64,000 bases of DNA from Micromonospora coxensis. GTDB lineage: Bacteria; Actinomycetota; Actinomycetes; Mycobacteriales; Micromonosporaceae. The position numbers and the translations under genes were made by a program. The stretch covers positions 1,302,001 to 1,366,000 of the forward strand of contig NZ_LT607753.1 in the NCBI RefSeq assembly GCF_900090295.1. Direction: 5' to 3'. The notes below the pieces were generated by a model. The model was not told where the DNA came from. It ran no database searches and saw only the letters and a program-made list of their open reading frames with translations. Below, one piece after another: positions 1-7,526 of this stretch. How positions within the stretch are numbered: the first letter of the stretch is position 1; each line of letters opens with the position of its first letter.

Positions 1-595
1 CGAGCGCGGGCAGCGTGCTCCCGCCGGCCCGGGTCAGCAGGGAGACCAGGGCGGTGCGGGGTCCCCGGCCGTCGAGTGCCCGCACCGCCGCGCACAGGCC
101 CTGCCGTCCGATGTCGACGGCGCCGCCCTCGTCGCTGCCCAGGTACTCGCATCCCCCGGCCCGCGCGACCGTGCCGCGCCGGTCCACCCCGAGGAAGCCG
201 GAGCCGGTGCCGCACACCAGGGCGATGCCCGCGCCGGCCAGCGCCGGCACCCCCCACAGCAGCGGGACGACGTCGTTGGAGACCACGAGCCGGGCGGACA
301 GGCCGGCGGCCTCGGCGGCCCGGCGCAGCCGGGTCAGCTCCGGCTCCGGGTCCTCCGGGTCCAGCGCGGCGCTGGCCAGCCAGCCAAGCACCGGCGCGGC
401 GCCCGCCGCGACACCGATCCCGGCGAACACCTCGTGCAGGGTCCGGTCGGCCGCCGGCCCGGTGGCGTGCGGGTTCACCGACGGCCGGACGCGGTGCTCA
501 CGGGACCCGTCGGGCCGTACCGCCAGGACGCGGGTGTGGCTGCCCCCGGCGTCGATCGCGACGAGGGTGGCGGCGCCCGGGTCAGCGGCCCGCAC
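1..595 (-). CDS. BadF/BadG-family sugar kinase (N-acetylglucosamine kinase-like), 3' part outside window
   Basis: The N-terminal part is visible and the gene runs off the left edge. The N-terminus reads LVAIDAGGSHTRVLAV, the phosphate-1 loop of the ASKHA (actin/hexokinase-like) kinase fold in the BadF/BadG/BcrA/BcrD family; ALVCGTGSGFLGV is the second phosphate loop. Family members phosphorylate N-acetylglucosamine or related sugars with ATP in the cytosol. The GTG at 595 gives a 14-bp overlap with the upstream reductase gene, so translation is probably coupled. In context it would phosphorylate a sugar or cyclitol made by the upstream cyclase; the substrate is unknown. Confidence 0.82.
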   Translation of the reverse strand, partial: MRAADPGAATLVAIDAGGSHTRVLAVRPDGSREHRVRPSVNPHATGPAADRTLHEVFAGIGVAAGAAPVLGWLASAALDPEDPEPELTRLRRAAEAAGLSARLVVSNDVVPLLWGVPALAGAGIALVCGTGSGFLGVDRRGTVARAGGCEYLGSDEGGAVDIGRQGLCAAVRALDGRGPRTALVSLLTRAGGSTLPAL

Positions 596-1499
596 GGGCG
601 TTCCCGGTCACGGGCGCCTCCGCGAGCATCGCGCGCAGTCCGGCCTCGGCCGACATCGGCAGCCAGCCGTCGACGCCGAGCGCGGCGGCGAAGTCGTCGC
701 AGGCCAACGAGGAGTACCGGGGCCGTGAGGCCCACTGCGTCTCGGCCCGCCGGCAGGGCCGGACCAACCCCTCGTCGGCCCCGCACAGCCGGTACGCGAG
801 CCGCGCGAAGTCGTACCGGCTCAGCTGCTCGGGTCCGGCCAGGTGGCGGACGCCGACCGGCAGCGTCGGGGTAGCGCACAGTGCGGCGAGCACGTGCGCG
901 ACGTCCGAGACGTGCACCGGGGTGAAGTCCTGGTCGACCGGCGCGAGCAGGGGTTCCCGCCGGTGCGCCGCGGCCAGGCAGCGTTGCCCGTAGGTCGCGC
1001 GGTGCTGGTCCGTCCAGCCGTACACCAGGCTGACCCGCAGCACGAGGCCCTGACCGGTGTCGCGCACCGCCCGCTCGGCTGCCGCCTTCACCCGGCCGTA
1101 CGCGTTGGCCGGGGCGACCGGGTCGGTGGGGCGGCGCAGGGGCCGGTCGCCGGGGAAGACGTTGTCGGTGGAGACGAGCAGCGTCGGCACGCCCAGCTCC
1201 GCGACCGTCCGTGCGGTGCCGACGTGCGCCTCGGCGGCCCGGTCCTCGTGGTCCTCGATCCAGGTGACGTCGCTGGGCCCGTGGGTGAGGACGACGACCC
1301 GGGGACGCAGCCGGCGCACCGCCGCGCCCAGCGCGGCGCGTCCCGGAGCCCCGGCGAGGTCGACGGCCAGGTGCTCGCCCGTCGGGTCGGGGGTGACGCC
1401 GACGGTCGTCGTCAGGTGCCCCTGGCTGCGGAGCCGCCGCGCGACGGCGGCCCCGATCAGTCCCCGACCGACGATCACGACCGGCGGTGCGGGGGTCAT
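582..1499 (-). CDS. RmlD-like NAD(P)-dependent sugar reductase/epimerase (extended SDR)
   Basis: 305 aa. The N-terminal Rossmann loop reads VIVGRGLIGAAVARRL, and a YxxxK catalytic pair is present in NAYGRVKAA. The C-terminal half resembles RmlD, dTDP-4-dehydrorhamnose reductase. It probably reduces or epimerises a keto-sugar or keto-cyclitol using NAD(P)H. The ATG at 1499 overlaps the stop of the upstream HAD gene (ATGA), which fixes the start and shows coupling. Longer in-frame upstream sequence lies inside the HAD gene and is not needed. RmlD is the nearest family by motif; the substrate is not shown by the sequence. Confidence 0.85.
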   Translation of the reverse strand: MTPAPPVVIVGRGLIGAAVARRLRSQGHLTTTVGVTPDPTGEHLAVDLAGAPGRAALGAAVRRLRPRVVVLTHGPSDVTWIEDHEDRAAEAHVGTARTVAELGVPTLLVSTDNVFPGDRPLRRPTDPVAPANAYGRVKAAAERAVRDTGQGLVLRVSLVYGWTDQHRATYGQRCLAAAHRREPLLAPVDQDFTPVHVSDVAHVLAALCATPTLPVGVRHLAGPEQLSRYDFARLAYRLCGADEGLVRPCRRAETQWASRPRYSSLACDDFAAALGVDGWLPMSAEAGLRAMLAEAPVTGNARAGR

Positions 1500-2167
1500 C
1501 CGTCCACGGCCTCTCGGAGGCGGAGCACCAGCCCCGACGCGGCCGGCGTCACGGCGAGGCCGGCCAGGTTCTCCACCAGCGCGTCGAGGTCCGACGTCGG
1601 GCCGAGCACCGGCCCCCGGACGCCGACGACCCGGCAGCCCGCGGCGCGGGCGGCGCGCACGCCGCTGCGCGCGTCCTCGATCACCACGCACTCCCGGGGG
1701 GCGAGGCCGAGACCCCGTGCCCCGGCCCGGTACCCCTCCGGGTCGGGCTTGCCCCGGGCCACGTCGTCGGCGGTGACCAGGACGGCGGGCACGGGCAGGC
1801 CGACGTGGCCGAGCCGGGACACGGCCAGCGCCCGGCTGCCCGAGGTGACGACCGCCCAGCGGTCGCCGGGCAGCTGTGCCAGCAGCGCCGCCGCCCCGGG
1901 GCAGGGGCGCAGGTCGGCCGTGTCCTCGGCCTGCTCCTTCTCCAGGGCGACCGCCTCGGCCGCCGGGTCCAGGTGCGGGGCCAGCGCGGCGATCGTCTCC
2001 GCGCTCGGGCGGCCGTGGCAGTTGGCCAGCACGAGCGCCGGGTCGAGGCCGTGCCGCCGGGCCCAGCCCTGCCAGGAGCGGTCCACGGTGCTGCCGGAGT
2101 CGACCAGGACGCCGTCGAGGTCGAAGAGGATGCCGGCGGCGTGCAGGGCGCCGTCGGAGGCCGTCAC
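1496..2167 (-). CDS. HAD-superfamily phosphatase/phosphomutase (beta-phosphoglucomutase-like)
   Basis: 223 aa. All four HAD motifs are visible: FDLDGVLVDS (nucleophile Asp), VVTSGSRA (Ser/Thr motif), the Lys in ARGKPDP, and the acidic pair in VVIEDARSGV. A C1-type helical cap lies between motifs I and II, as in beta-phosphoglucomutase and phosphosugar phosphatases. The GTG at 2167 overlaps the cyclase stop (GTGA), so this start is favoured over longer in-frame options. It sits between a sugar-phosphate cyclase and a reductase, so dephosphorylation of a cyclitol phosphate is a reasonable inference. Confidence 0.88.
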   Translation of the reverse strand: MTASDGALHAAGILFDLDGVLVDSGSTVDRSWQGWARRHGLDPALVLANCHGRPSAETIAALAPHLDPAAEAVALEKEQAEDTADLRPCPGAAALLAQLPGDRWAVVTSGSRALAVSRLGHVGLPVPAVLVTADDVARGKPDPEGYRAGARGLGLAPRECVVIEDARSGVRAARAAGCRVVGVRGPVLGPTSDLDALVENLAGLAVTPAASGLVLRLREAVDG

Positions 2168-3324
2168 CGGTCCGGCTCCGACAGGCGGCGCAGCACCGAC
2201 AGCACCTCGTCGTCGCCCACGTCGTCGACGATCGCCGTCTCGCCCAGCCGGATCGGCAGCACGAACCGGATCCGGCCGTCGCGGATCTTGCGGATCTGGT
2301 CGAGGGCCGCGACCACGGCGTCCGGCTCGACCGGGACGGGGAGGTCGGCGATGCGTACCGGCAGCTCGACGCGGCGCAGCAGCCGCACCAGGCGGTCGTG
2401 CACGTCGGGGGCGAGGATGCCCCGGCTCGCGGCGATCTCGGCCGCCACCGTCATGCCGAACGCCACCGCCTCGCCGTGCAGCACCGGCCCGTAGCCGGTG
2501 ACCGTCTCGACGGCGTGCCCGACGGTGTGACCGAAGTTGAGGGGGCGGCGCAGGTCGTTCTCGTAGGGGTCGTGCGCCAGCAGCTCGCACTTGACGGCGC
2601 TGGAGGCGCGGACGAGCCCTTCCAGCGCGTCCAGGTCCCGGTCGAGGACGCGGTCCGCCACGTCGGTGATGAGCTCGAACAGCGCGGGCGACCCGATGAC
2701 ACCCTTCTTGATCGCCTCGGCGAGCCCGGCCGCGAGCTGCCGCCGGTCCAGGGTGGCGAGGTAGCCGACGTTCGAGACGACGGCCTTCGGCTGGTAGAAC
2801 GCGCCGATCAGGTTCTTGGCGCTGCGGTGGTCGACGGCGACCTTGCCGCCGAGCGCGGCGTCGACGTGCGCGAGCAGGGTGGTCGGCACGTTGACGTACG
2901 GCACGCCGCGCATGTACGCGCTGGCGACCCAGCCGACGGTGTCGATCACGACGCCCCCGCCGACGGCGAGCACGACGTCACGGCGGGCCAGGGCGGTGCC
3001 GGCGAGCCAGTCGAGCAGCTCGCAGGCGGTCCGCAGGGACTTGTTCGCCTCACCGGCCGGAAAGGACGTCAGGGCGACGTCCACCCCACCGATCCGGAGC
3101 TGGTCGGCGAGGTTCTTGGCGTGCAGGGTCGCCACCCGGTCGTCGGTGACGAGCGCGACGCGACGGCCGTCGATCTCGCGCAGCAGGTGCTGCACCGCGA
3201 CGGTCTCCTGCTGGCAGACGTGGACGCAGTAGGTCTCGGAGCGGTCGGCGGAGAACTGGTGGGGCGCTCCGCCGGGTCCGGTGGGCAGTGGCACCTCATG
3301 GCGGCATCGAACATGAGTTGTCAT
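2164..3324 (-). CDS. Sugar-phosphate cyclase (3-dehydroquinate synthase-like)
   Basis: 386 aa. NAD-dependent cyclases of this fold turn DAHP or sedoheptulose-7-phosphate-type substrates into carbocycles. Residues matching the dehydroquinate synthase active site are present: D155 (VDAALGGK), K161, E203 and K206 (LAEAIKKG), K245, R259, N263, H266 and H270 (LNFGHTVGHAVE), H283. It differs from housekeeping AroB in GGKVAVDH (usually GGKTGVNH) and in the C-terminal DKK region. The ATG at 3324 follows a GAGGA site 6 nt upstream. No other shikimate gene is nearby. Coupled downstream genes (phosphatase, reductase, kinase) fit secondary cyclitol metabolism better than aromatic biosynthesis. The exact cyclase subclass is uncertain. 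Confidence 0.85.
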   Translation of the reverse strand: MTTHVRCRHEVPLPTGPGGAPHQFSADRSETYCVHVCQQETVAVQHLLREIDGRRVALVTDDRVATLHAKNLADQLRIGGVDVALTSFPAGEANKSLRTACELLDWLAGTALARRDVVLAVGGGVVIDTVGWVASAYMRGVPYVNVPTTLLAHVDAALGGKVAVDHRSAKNLIGAFYQPKAVVSNVGYLATLDRRQLAAGLAEAIKKGVIGSPALFELITDVADRVLDRDLDALEGLVRASSAVKCELLAHDPYENDLRRPLNFGHTVGHAVETVTGYGPVLHGEAVAFGMTVAAEIAASRGILAPDVHDRLVRLLRRVELPVRIADLPVPVEPDAVVAALDQIRKIRDGRIRFVLPIRLGETAIVDDVGDDEVLSVLRRLSEPDR

Positions 3325-3775
3325 GCGTTTCCTCAACACTTCCCTGGGCGACAGGGCGGCTGCGTGACGACGGTGTACGGGGACACGCGCGTCGGGGCGA
3401 GGTCTCGGCGCCGCCTTCCGCGAGCGACCCCGGCTCCACCACAGGTACGCCGGGCACGCCTTGATGTCGTTGTCGTCGAGAGACCGGCAGTTCGTTGGCG
3501 TGGTCCGCGTCCCCCGACCGGTGGCCCGACACCAGGGCGGCGCCGGGACGGACTCGCCCCGGCGCCACCACCGTCGATCGGCTCGACGGTGCCGCCCCGG
3601 GACTCCTCCACACCTGCACGGGAGACGTCGACCGTGTGTGCACACTCCAACACGGCCGTCCCGCACGCGGTCGCGGCTCGACAGATCCCGGTAAGAATCT
3701 CGGCGTTCGTCGATGTCGTGGCGGCCGACTCCCGCCGGCGCGTCCGGTGACGCCGCCTTGCCGCCCGGGGATCGG
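3325..3775. other. Intergenic region upstream of the cyclase operon
   Basis: About 450 bp with no convincing gene. It should hold the promoter of the leftward cyclase operon. A 10-bp perfect palindrome, GTGTGCACAC, lies at 3636-3645 and could be an operator. On the minus strand around 3400-3490 an open frame without a start codon reads LDDNDIKACPAYLWW; it continues into the cyclase frame but has no ATG or GTG nearby, so I do not call it coding. Confidence 0.4.
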
Positions 3776-4996
3776 CTACGGCCGTGGCGTCCGGGCCGGA
3801 CCGCGGCGCAGCAGCAGCGGCACGGGGGCCAGCGCGACCAGGCCGCCGGCCAGGGCCACCAAGGGGAAGCCACCGCCCGCGAAGAGGGCGCCGGCGGCGA
3901 GGCTGGCGACGATCGAGGCGGTGAAGACGACGGCGTCGACGCCGCCCTGCACCTCGCTGCGCTCGGCCGGGTCCAGCTCGCGGCTGAGCAGGCTGCTGCT
4001 GCCCACGAAGACGAGGTTCCAGCCGTAGCCGAGGAGGAACAGCCCGGCCGGCAGGGTCGTGGTGTGCCCGGTCGGCGCGACCATCACGGCGGCGGCGGCG
4101 GCGACCAGCAGGGCGACGCCGCAGCCCACGGCGAAGCGTCCGCCCATCAGGTCGGCGATCCGGCCGGAGAGCGGGGCGAGGGCGAACATGCCGATCATGT
4201 GCGCGCTGAGCACGAGCCCGACGACGTCCAGGCCGTGGTCGTGTTCGTGCAGTTGCAGCGGCGTCATCGTCATGACGGTGACCATGGCCAGGTGCGCGGC
4301 GAGCATGGCGCACAGGGCGGTGGCGACCGCCGGACGTCGCACCACCTGCCCGATCCGCTGGCGGGAGAAGCCGGGCCGGCGGGCCTCGACGCGGCCGGCG
4401 CCGGGCAGCAGCGTGGTGACGGTGACCGCCAGCGCGGTGAGCGCGGCCGCGGCGAGCACCGCACCGGAGAGCTCCGGCAGCCCGAGGGCCTCGGCGAACC
4501 GGCCGGCGGGGGCGACCAGGGTCGGTCCCGCCAACGCGCCGACGGTGCCGGCCCAGACGATGATGGACAGCCCGAAGGCCTTGCGGTCCTCCGGGTACAG
4601 GTCCGCCGCCATGTACCGGGCCACCTGCGCCCCGCCGTTGCCGATGCCGATCAGCACCATGCCGACGAGCAGGGCGGACAGCGCCGTGCCGGCGGCGCCG
4701 GCGAAGGCGAGGAGCGCACCGCCGAGCGCGCACAGGTACACCGTGAACAGGGCGGACCGCCCGCCCCGCCGTGCGGTCAGCGCGCCCAGGCCGAGCGCGC
4801 CGGCCGCCGAGCCGAGCACCCCGGCCGCGTTGGCGAATCCGCTGAGTCGCGACCCGACGGTGTCGGCGACGATGAGCGTGCTCACCGTGCTCGCCGCCAC
4901 CATGGCGGTGGTCATCATGGCGACACCGATGAACAAGGACGTCATCGAGCGGCCCCGTACGACGGGGGCCGGCTCCTTGAGGAGCGCAATTCCCAT
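3776..4996 (-). CDS. MFS transporter (probable exporter)
   Basis: 406 aa with about 12 hydrophobic segments spread along the length, typical of 12-TM major facilitator proteins. A basic loop after TM2 (LTARRGGRSALF) resembles MFS motif A. It starts at an ATG divergent from the AsnC regulator at 5089 with about 90 bp between them, so AsnC-type control is likely. It lies downstream of the regulator and upstream of the cyclase operon on the same strand, but a 450-bp gap separates them. It could export the product of that operon; this is inference, and the substrate cannot be read from sequence. Confidence 0.85.
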   Translation of the reverse strand: MGIALLKEPAPVVRGRSMTSLFIGVAMMTTAMVAASTVSTLIVADTVGSRLSGFANAAGVLGSAAGALGLGALTARRGGRSALFTVYLCALGGALLAFAGAAGTALSALLVGMVLIGIGNGGAQVARYMAADLYPEDRKAFGLSIIVWAGTVGALAGPTLVAPAGRFAEALGLPELSGAVLAAAALTALAVTVTTLLPGAGRVEARRPGFSRQRIGQVVRRPAVATALCAMLAAHLAMVTVMTMTPLQLHEHDHGLDVVGLVLSAHMIGMFALAPLSGRIADLMGGRFAVGCGVALLVAAAAAVMVAPTGHTTTLPAGLFLLGYGWNLVFVGSSSLLSRELDPAERSEVQGGVDAVVFTASIVASLAAGALFAGGGFPLVALAGGLVALAPVPLLLRRGPARTPRP

Positions 4997-5008
4997 GCGG
5001 GCAGATTA

Positions 5009-5034
5009 GATATCCGTCGCCGACGATAGAATGG
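5009..5034. promoter_or_regulatory. Divergent promoter/operator between MFS and AsnC genes
   Basis: An AT-rich island in a GC-rich background holds an imperfect inverted repeat, TATcCGTCG-c-CGACGATA (5011-5028, one-base bulge). TAGAAT (5027-5032) on the plus strand is a good -10 for the regulator. On the minus strand TAATCT next to it could serve the MFS gene. The repeat spans both start regions, which suits autoregulation by the AsnC protein. No clear -35 was found. Confidence 0.5.
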
Positions 5035-5088
5035 CATTCGCGTGGCAGATCCGGCTGTCGCCACCCGACTGAAAGGTCATTCGGTGGT

Positions 5089-5595
5089 ATGGCATCTCAA
5101 TTGGACAAGGCGCTGGACGATGTCGACTGGGAGATCATCCGCGAACTCCAGGAGGATGCCCGACTGTCGTTCCGCGCGCTCGGCCGGCGGATCAACCTGT
5201 CGGCTCCGGCCGTCGGTGAACGGGTGCGGCGGCTGGAGGACCTCGGTGTCATCAGCGGCTACCGGGCGCAGATCAACCCCCGGCTCGCCGGGTACCCACT
5301 GCTGGCCTTCGTGGAGCTGCGCTGCGCCCGGGGGCGGTGTCTGCTCGACACCAGCTCGGCCACCGAGCATCCCGAGATCAGCGAGGTGCACAAGCTCAGC
5401 GGGTCGTACTGCTCCCTGCTGAAGGTCCGCACCACGTCCCTGGACCACCTGGAGAGCCTGCTCGAACGGCTCGGCCGGCACGGGGAGATCCGTTCCACGC
5501 TGGTGTTGTCCACCCAGCACGAGGACGGCCGGGTGTCCGTCCCCCGCGACGACTGGCGCAGCGCCACCCGGCACACCGGCTGGCGACGCCAGTGA
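5089..5595 (+). CDS. Lrp/AsnC-family transcriptional regulator
   Basis: 168 aa. The N-terminal winged helix-turn-helix reads DWEIIRELQEDARLSFRALGRRINLSAPAVGERVRRLEDLGVISGY (quoted in pieces: DWEIIRELQEDARLSF, then INLSAPAVGERVRRLE), a typical AsnC HTH. It is followed by a RAM/ligand domain from about residue 65. Such proteins form octamers and sense amino acids or small metabolites. Divergent orientation from the MFS gene implies it controls that transporter and itself. The ATG at 5089 starts directly before MASQLDKALDDVD, the usual N-terminal spacing to the HTH. Confidence 0.92.
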   Translation: MASQLDKALDDVDWEIIRELQEDARLSFRALGRRINLSAPAVGERVRRLEDLGVISGYRAQINPRLAGYPLLAFVELRCARGRCLLDTSSATEHPEISEVHKLSGSYCSLLKVRTTSLDHLESLLERLGRHGEIRSTLVLSTQHEDGRVSVPRDDWRSATRHTGWRRQ

Positions 5596-5655
5596 CGATC
5601 CCGCCCCGGCCCGCCGGCGCGGAGGCGTGGCCCCCGCACCGGCGCCGACCCGGGG

Positions 5656-6285
5656 TCAGGAGAACTCCGGCTCCTCGGTACGGGTCCGCTTGAGCTCCCA
5701 GAAGTGCGGGAACTCGGCCAGCCCGGCCAGCGAGTCGAAGAACCTGCCGGCCTGCTCGCCCCGGGGGATCCGGGAGATCACCGGCCCGAAGAACGCCAGC
5801 CGGCCGATGTGCACGATCGGCGAGCCGACGTCCGTGCCCACCGGGCGCATGCCCCGCTCGGTGCTCTCCTTGAGCCGGGCGTCGTGCTCCTCGCCGTGCG
5901 CGGCCTCGGCCAGCTCGGCGGGCAGGCCGACCTCGGCCAGCGCCTCCCGCACCACCCGGTCGTAGTCGGCGTCCCCGCGCTCGTGGATCCGTGTGCCGAC
6001 GGCGGTGTAGAGGTCGCGCAGCACCTCGTCGCCCTTGAGCGCCACGGCGGCGGTGGCCACCCGGACCGGCCCCCACGCCTTGCGCATCCGCGCCAGGAAC
6101 GCCTCGGGGTCGTCCTGGTACTGGGCCGGCACCTCACGGTCGGCGTTGATCAGGGACACACTCATCACGTGGAAGCCGAGGTCGATCTCGCGTACCCGCT
6201 CCACCTCGAGCAGCCACCTCGACACGATCCACGACCAGGGATCCATCGGGTCGAACCAGAGGTCCACCTTGGCCCGTGCAGTCAC
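5656..6285 (-). CDS. DsbA-like protein of the Rv2466c (mycothiol-dependent nitroreductase) family, active-site cysteines replaced
   Basis: 209 aa. The sequence follows Rv2466c closely: WFDP at the start, SRWLLEVERVREI, FHVMSVSLIN, AWGPVRVA, IPRGEQAGR and the C-terminal ELKRTRTE. Rv2466c carries a CPWC redox motif after WFDP; here the same place reads MDPWSW, so both cysteines are gone (D15 and S18). A normal thiol-disulfide or mycothiol-dependent reduction by this motif is therefore not possible. The GTG at 6285 has AGGAGG just upstream and overlaps the amidohydrolase stop (GTGA). It is the last gene of the operon starting near 10033. It may bind a substrate or mycothiol conjugate without redox turnover. 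Confidence 0.85.
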   Translation of the reverse strand: MTARAKVDLWFDPMDPWSWIVSRWLLEVERVREIDLGFHVMSVSLINADREVPAQYQDDPEAFLARMRKAWGPVRVATAAVALKGDEVLRDLYTAVGTRIHERGDADYDRVVREALAEVGLPAELAEAAHGEEHDARLKESTERGMRPVGTDVGSPIVHIGRLAFFGPVISRIPRGEQAGRFFDSLAGLAEFPHFWELKRTRTEEPEFS

Positions 6286-7526
6286 CGTAAGCCCTCCTCG
6301 CTGTCGGTACTCGTCATGGTCGCCGGCCGGGTGACGTCGCCGGCCGGATAGGCCCGGCCCCTGGCCACGACCAGCCGGATCCTGGCCAGGGCGCTCAGGT
6401 CGACCAGCGGATCGCCCTCGACGACCAGCAGGTCCGCGCTGTACCCGGCGGCGAGCCGCCCGGTCACGGCGCCGAGGCCGATCGCCGCGGCGGAGGCGAC
6501 CGTGGCCAACTCCACGACCCGGTCCGCCGGGAACCCCAGCCAGTGGTACAGCTCCAGCAGGCCCACCAGGTCGTCGAAGGACGCGTTCGCCACCCCGGCG
6601 TCGGTCCCGGTGATCAGGGGTACGCCGAACTGTTCGAGCAGGACCAGTCGCTCGTACGTGCGGCGCGCGACGTCGTCGCCCTCGGCGGCGCGCACCGAGC
6701 GCCAGTCCGGCCCGCAGGTGGTGCAGCAGGCGGCGACGCCACGGTCGGCCATCTCCCGCATCAGGTCGTCGTACCGTCGCATCCGGCCCTGCCCGTCCAT
6801 GCCGGTGCAGTGCTCGACGCTGTCGACCCCGGCGGCGACCGCGTCGGCGATGGCGGTGAGGCCGTGCGCGTGGGCAGCGACCGGCAGGCCGTGCCGGCCG
6901 GCCTCCTCGACGACGGTGCGCAGCTCGGCCCGGGAGAACTGGCTCTCCCACATCCGTGGCCCGCCGGGGGTGAGGTGCCCGCCGCCGGCCATGACCTTGA
7001 CGACGTCGACGCCCGCCGCTGCCAGCTCGGCCACCTTCGCCCGGATCCCGGCCACCCCCTCGACCACTCCGCCGAGGAAGTGGCAGTGGCCGCGCGGGAT
7101 GGTCAGCGGGCTGCCGGCGGTGAGGATGCGGGGGCCGGGACGGGTGCCCGCGTCGATCGCGTCGCGCAGCCGCAGGGCCAGCCCGTCCCGGTCGCCGAGG
7201 TCACGCACGGTCGTGACACCGGCGGCGAGCAGCCGTGCCGCCCGGTGCGCCATGTCGACCGCGAGGGTGGCGGGCTCGGACCGCAGCAGCGCGCCGAGCG
7301 GATCCGGGCTGGCGTCCATGGCCAGGTGCACGTGCCCGTTGACCAGCCCCGGCAGCAGCGTCGCGGTGGGAAAGTCGAGGTGCGGGGTGTCCGGGGGCGC
7401 GACGCCCTCCAGGGTGGCCCGTGGGCCGACGGCGGCGATGTGGGCGTCGTCGACGAGCACGCCGCCGTCGACGATGCTCTCGCCGGCCGGACCGGGCAGC
7501 ACGACCGCGGCGGTGACCAGCATCAT
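6282..7526 (-). CDS. Metal-dependent amidohydrolase (imidazolonepropionase/prolidase-like)
   Basis: 414 aa. The first metal motif is in GLVNGHVHLAMD (HxH), the lysine region in DVVKVMAGGG, then histidines in VAAHAHGL and SVEHCTGMD, and the metal Asp in GTDAGVANAS. The N-terminal and C-terminal beta-sandwich strands (GRLAAGYSADLLVVEGDPL) are typical of the imidazolonepropionase-like group. Substrates in this group are cyclic amides, hydantoin-like rings or dipeptides. The ATG at 7526 overlaps the upstream aminotransferase stop (ATGA). Together with the neighbours it suggests breakdown or processing of a nitrogen/sulfur-containing heterocycle. Confidence 0.9.
   Translation of the reverse strand: MMLVTAAVVLPGPAGESIVDGGVLVDDAHIAAVGPRATLEGVAPPDTPHLDFPTATLLPGLVNGHVHLAMDASPDPLGALLRSEPATLAVDMAHRAARLLAAGVTTVRDLGDRDGLALRLRDAIDAGTRPGPRILTAGSPLTIPRGHCHFLGGVVEGVAGIRAKVAELAAAGVDVVKVMAGGGHLTPGGPRMWESQFSRAELRTVVEEAGRHGLPVAAHAHGLTAIADAVAAGVDSVEHCTGMDGQGRMRRYDDLMREMADRGVAACCTTCGPDWRSVRAAEGDDVARRTYERLVLLEQFGVPLITGTDAGVANASFDDLVGLLELYHWLGFPADRVVELATVASAAAIGLGAVTGRLAAGYSADLLVVEGDPLVDLSALARIRLVVARGRAYPAGDVTRPATMTSTDSEEGLR

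Noticed and set aside
2164..3324. Calling the cyclase a 2-epi-5-epi-valiolone synthase
   Set aside because: It keeps the Asn and second His of LNFGHTVGHAVE, which as I recall are replaced in valiolone-type synthases; the subclass is left open.
3394..3490. Small peptide gene upstream of the cyclase (contains LDDNDIKACPAYLWW)
   Set aside because: No ATG, GTG or TTG with a ribosome site opens this stretch; it is in frame with the cyclase but upstream of its well-supported start.
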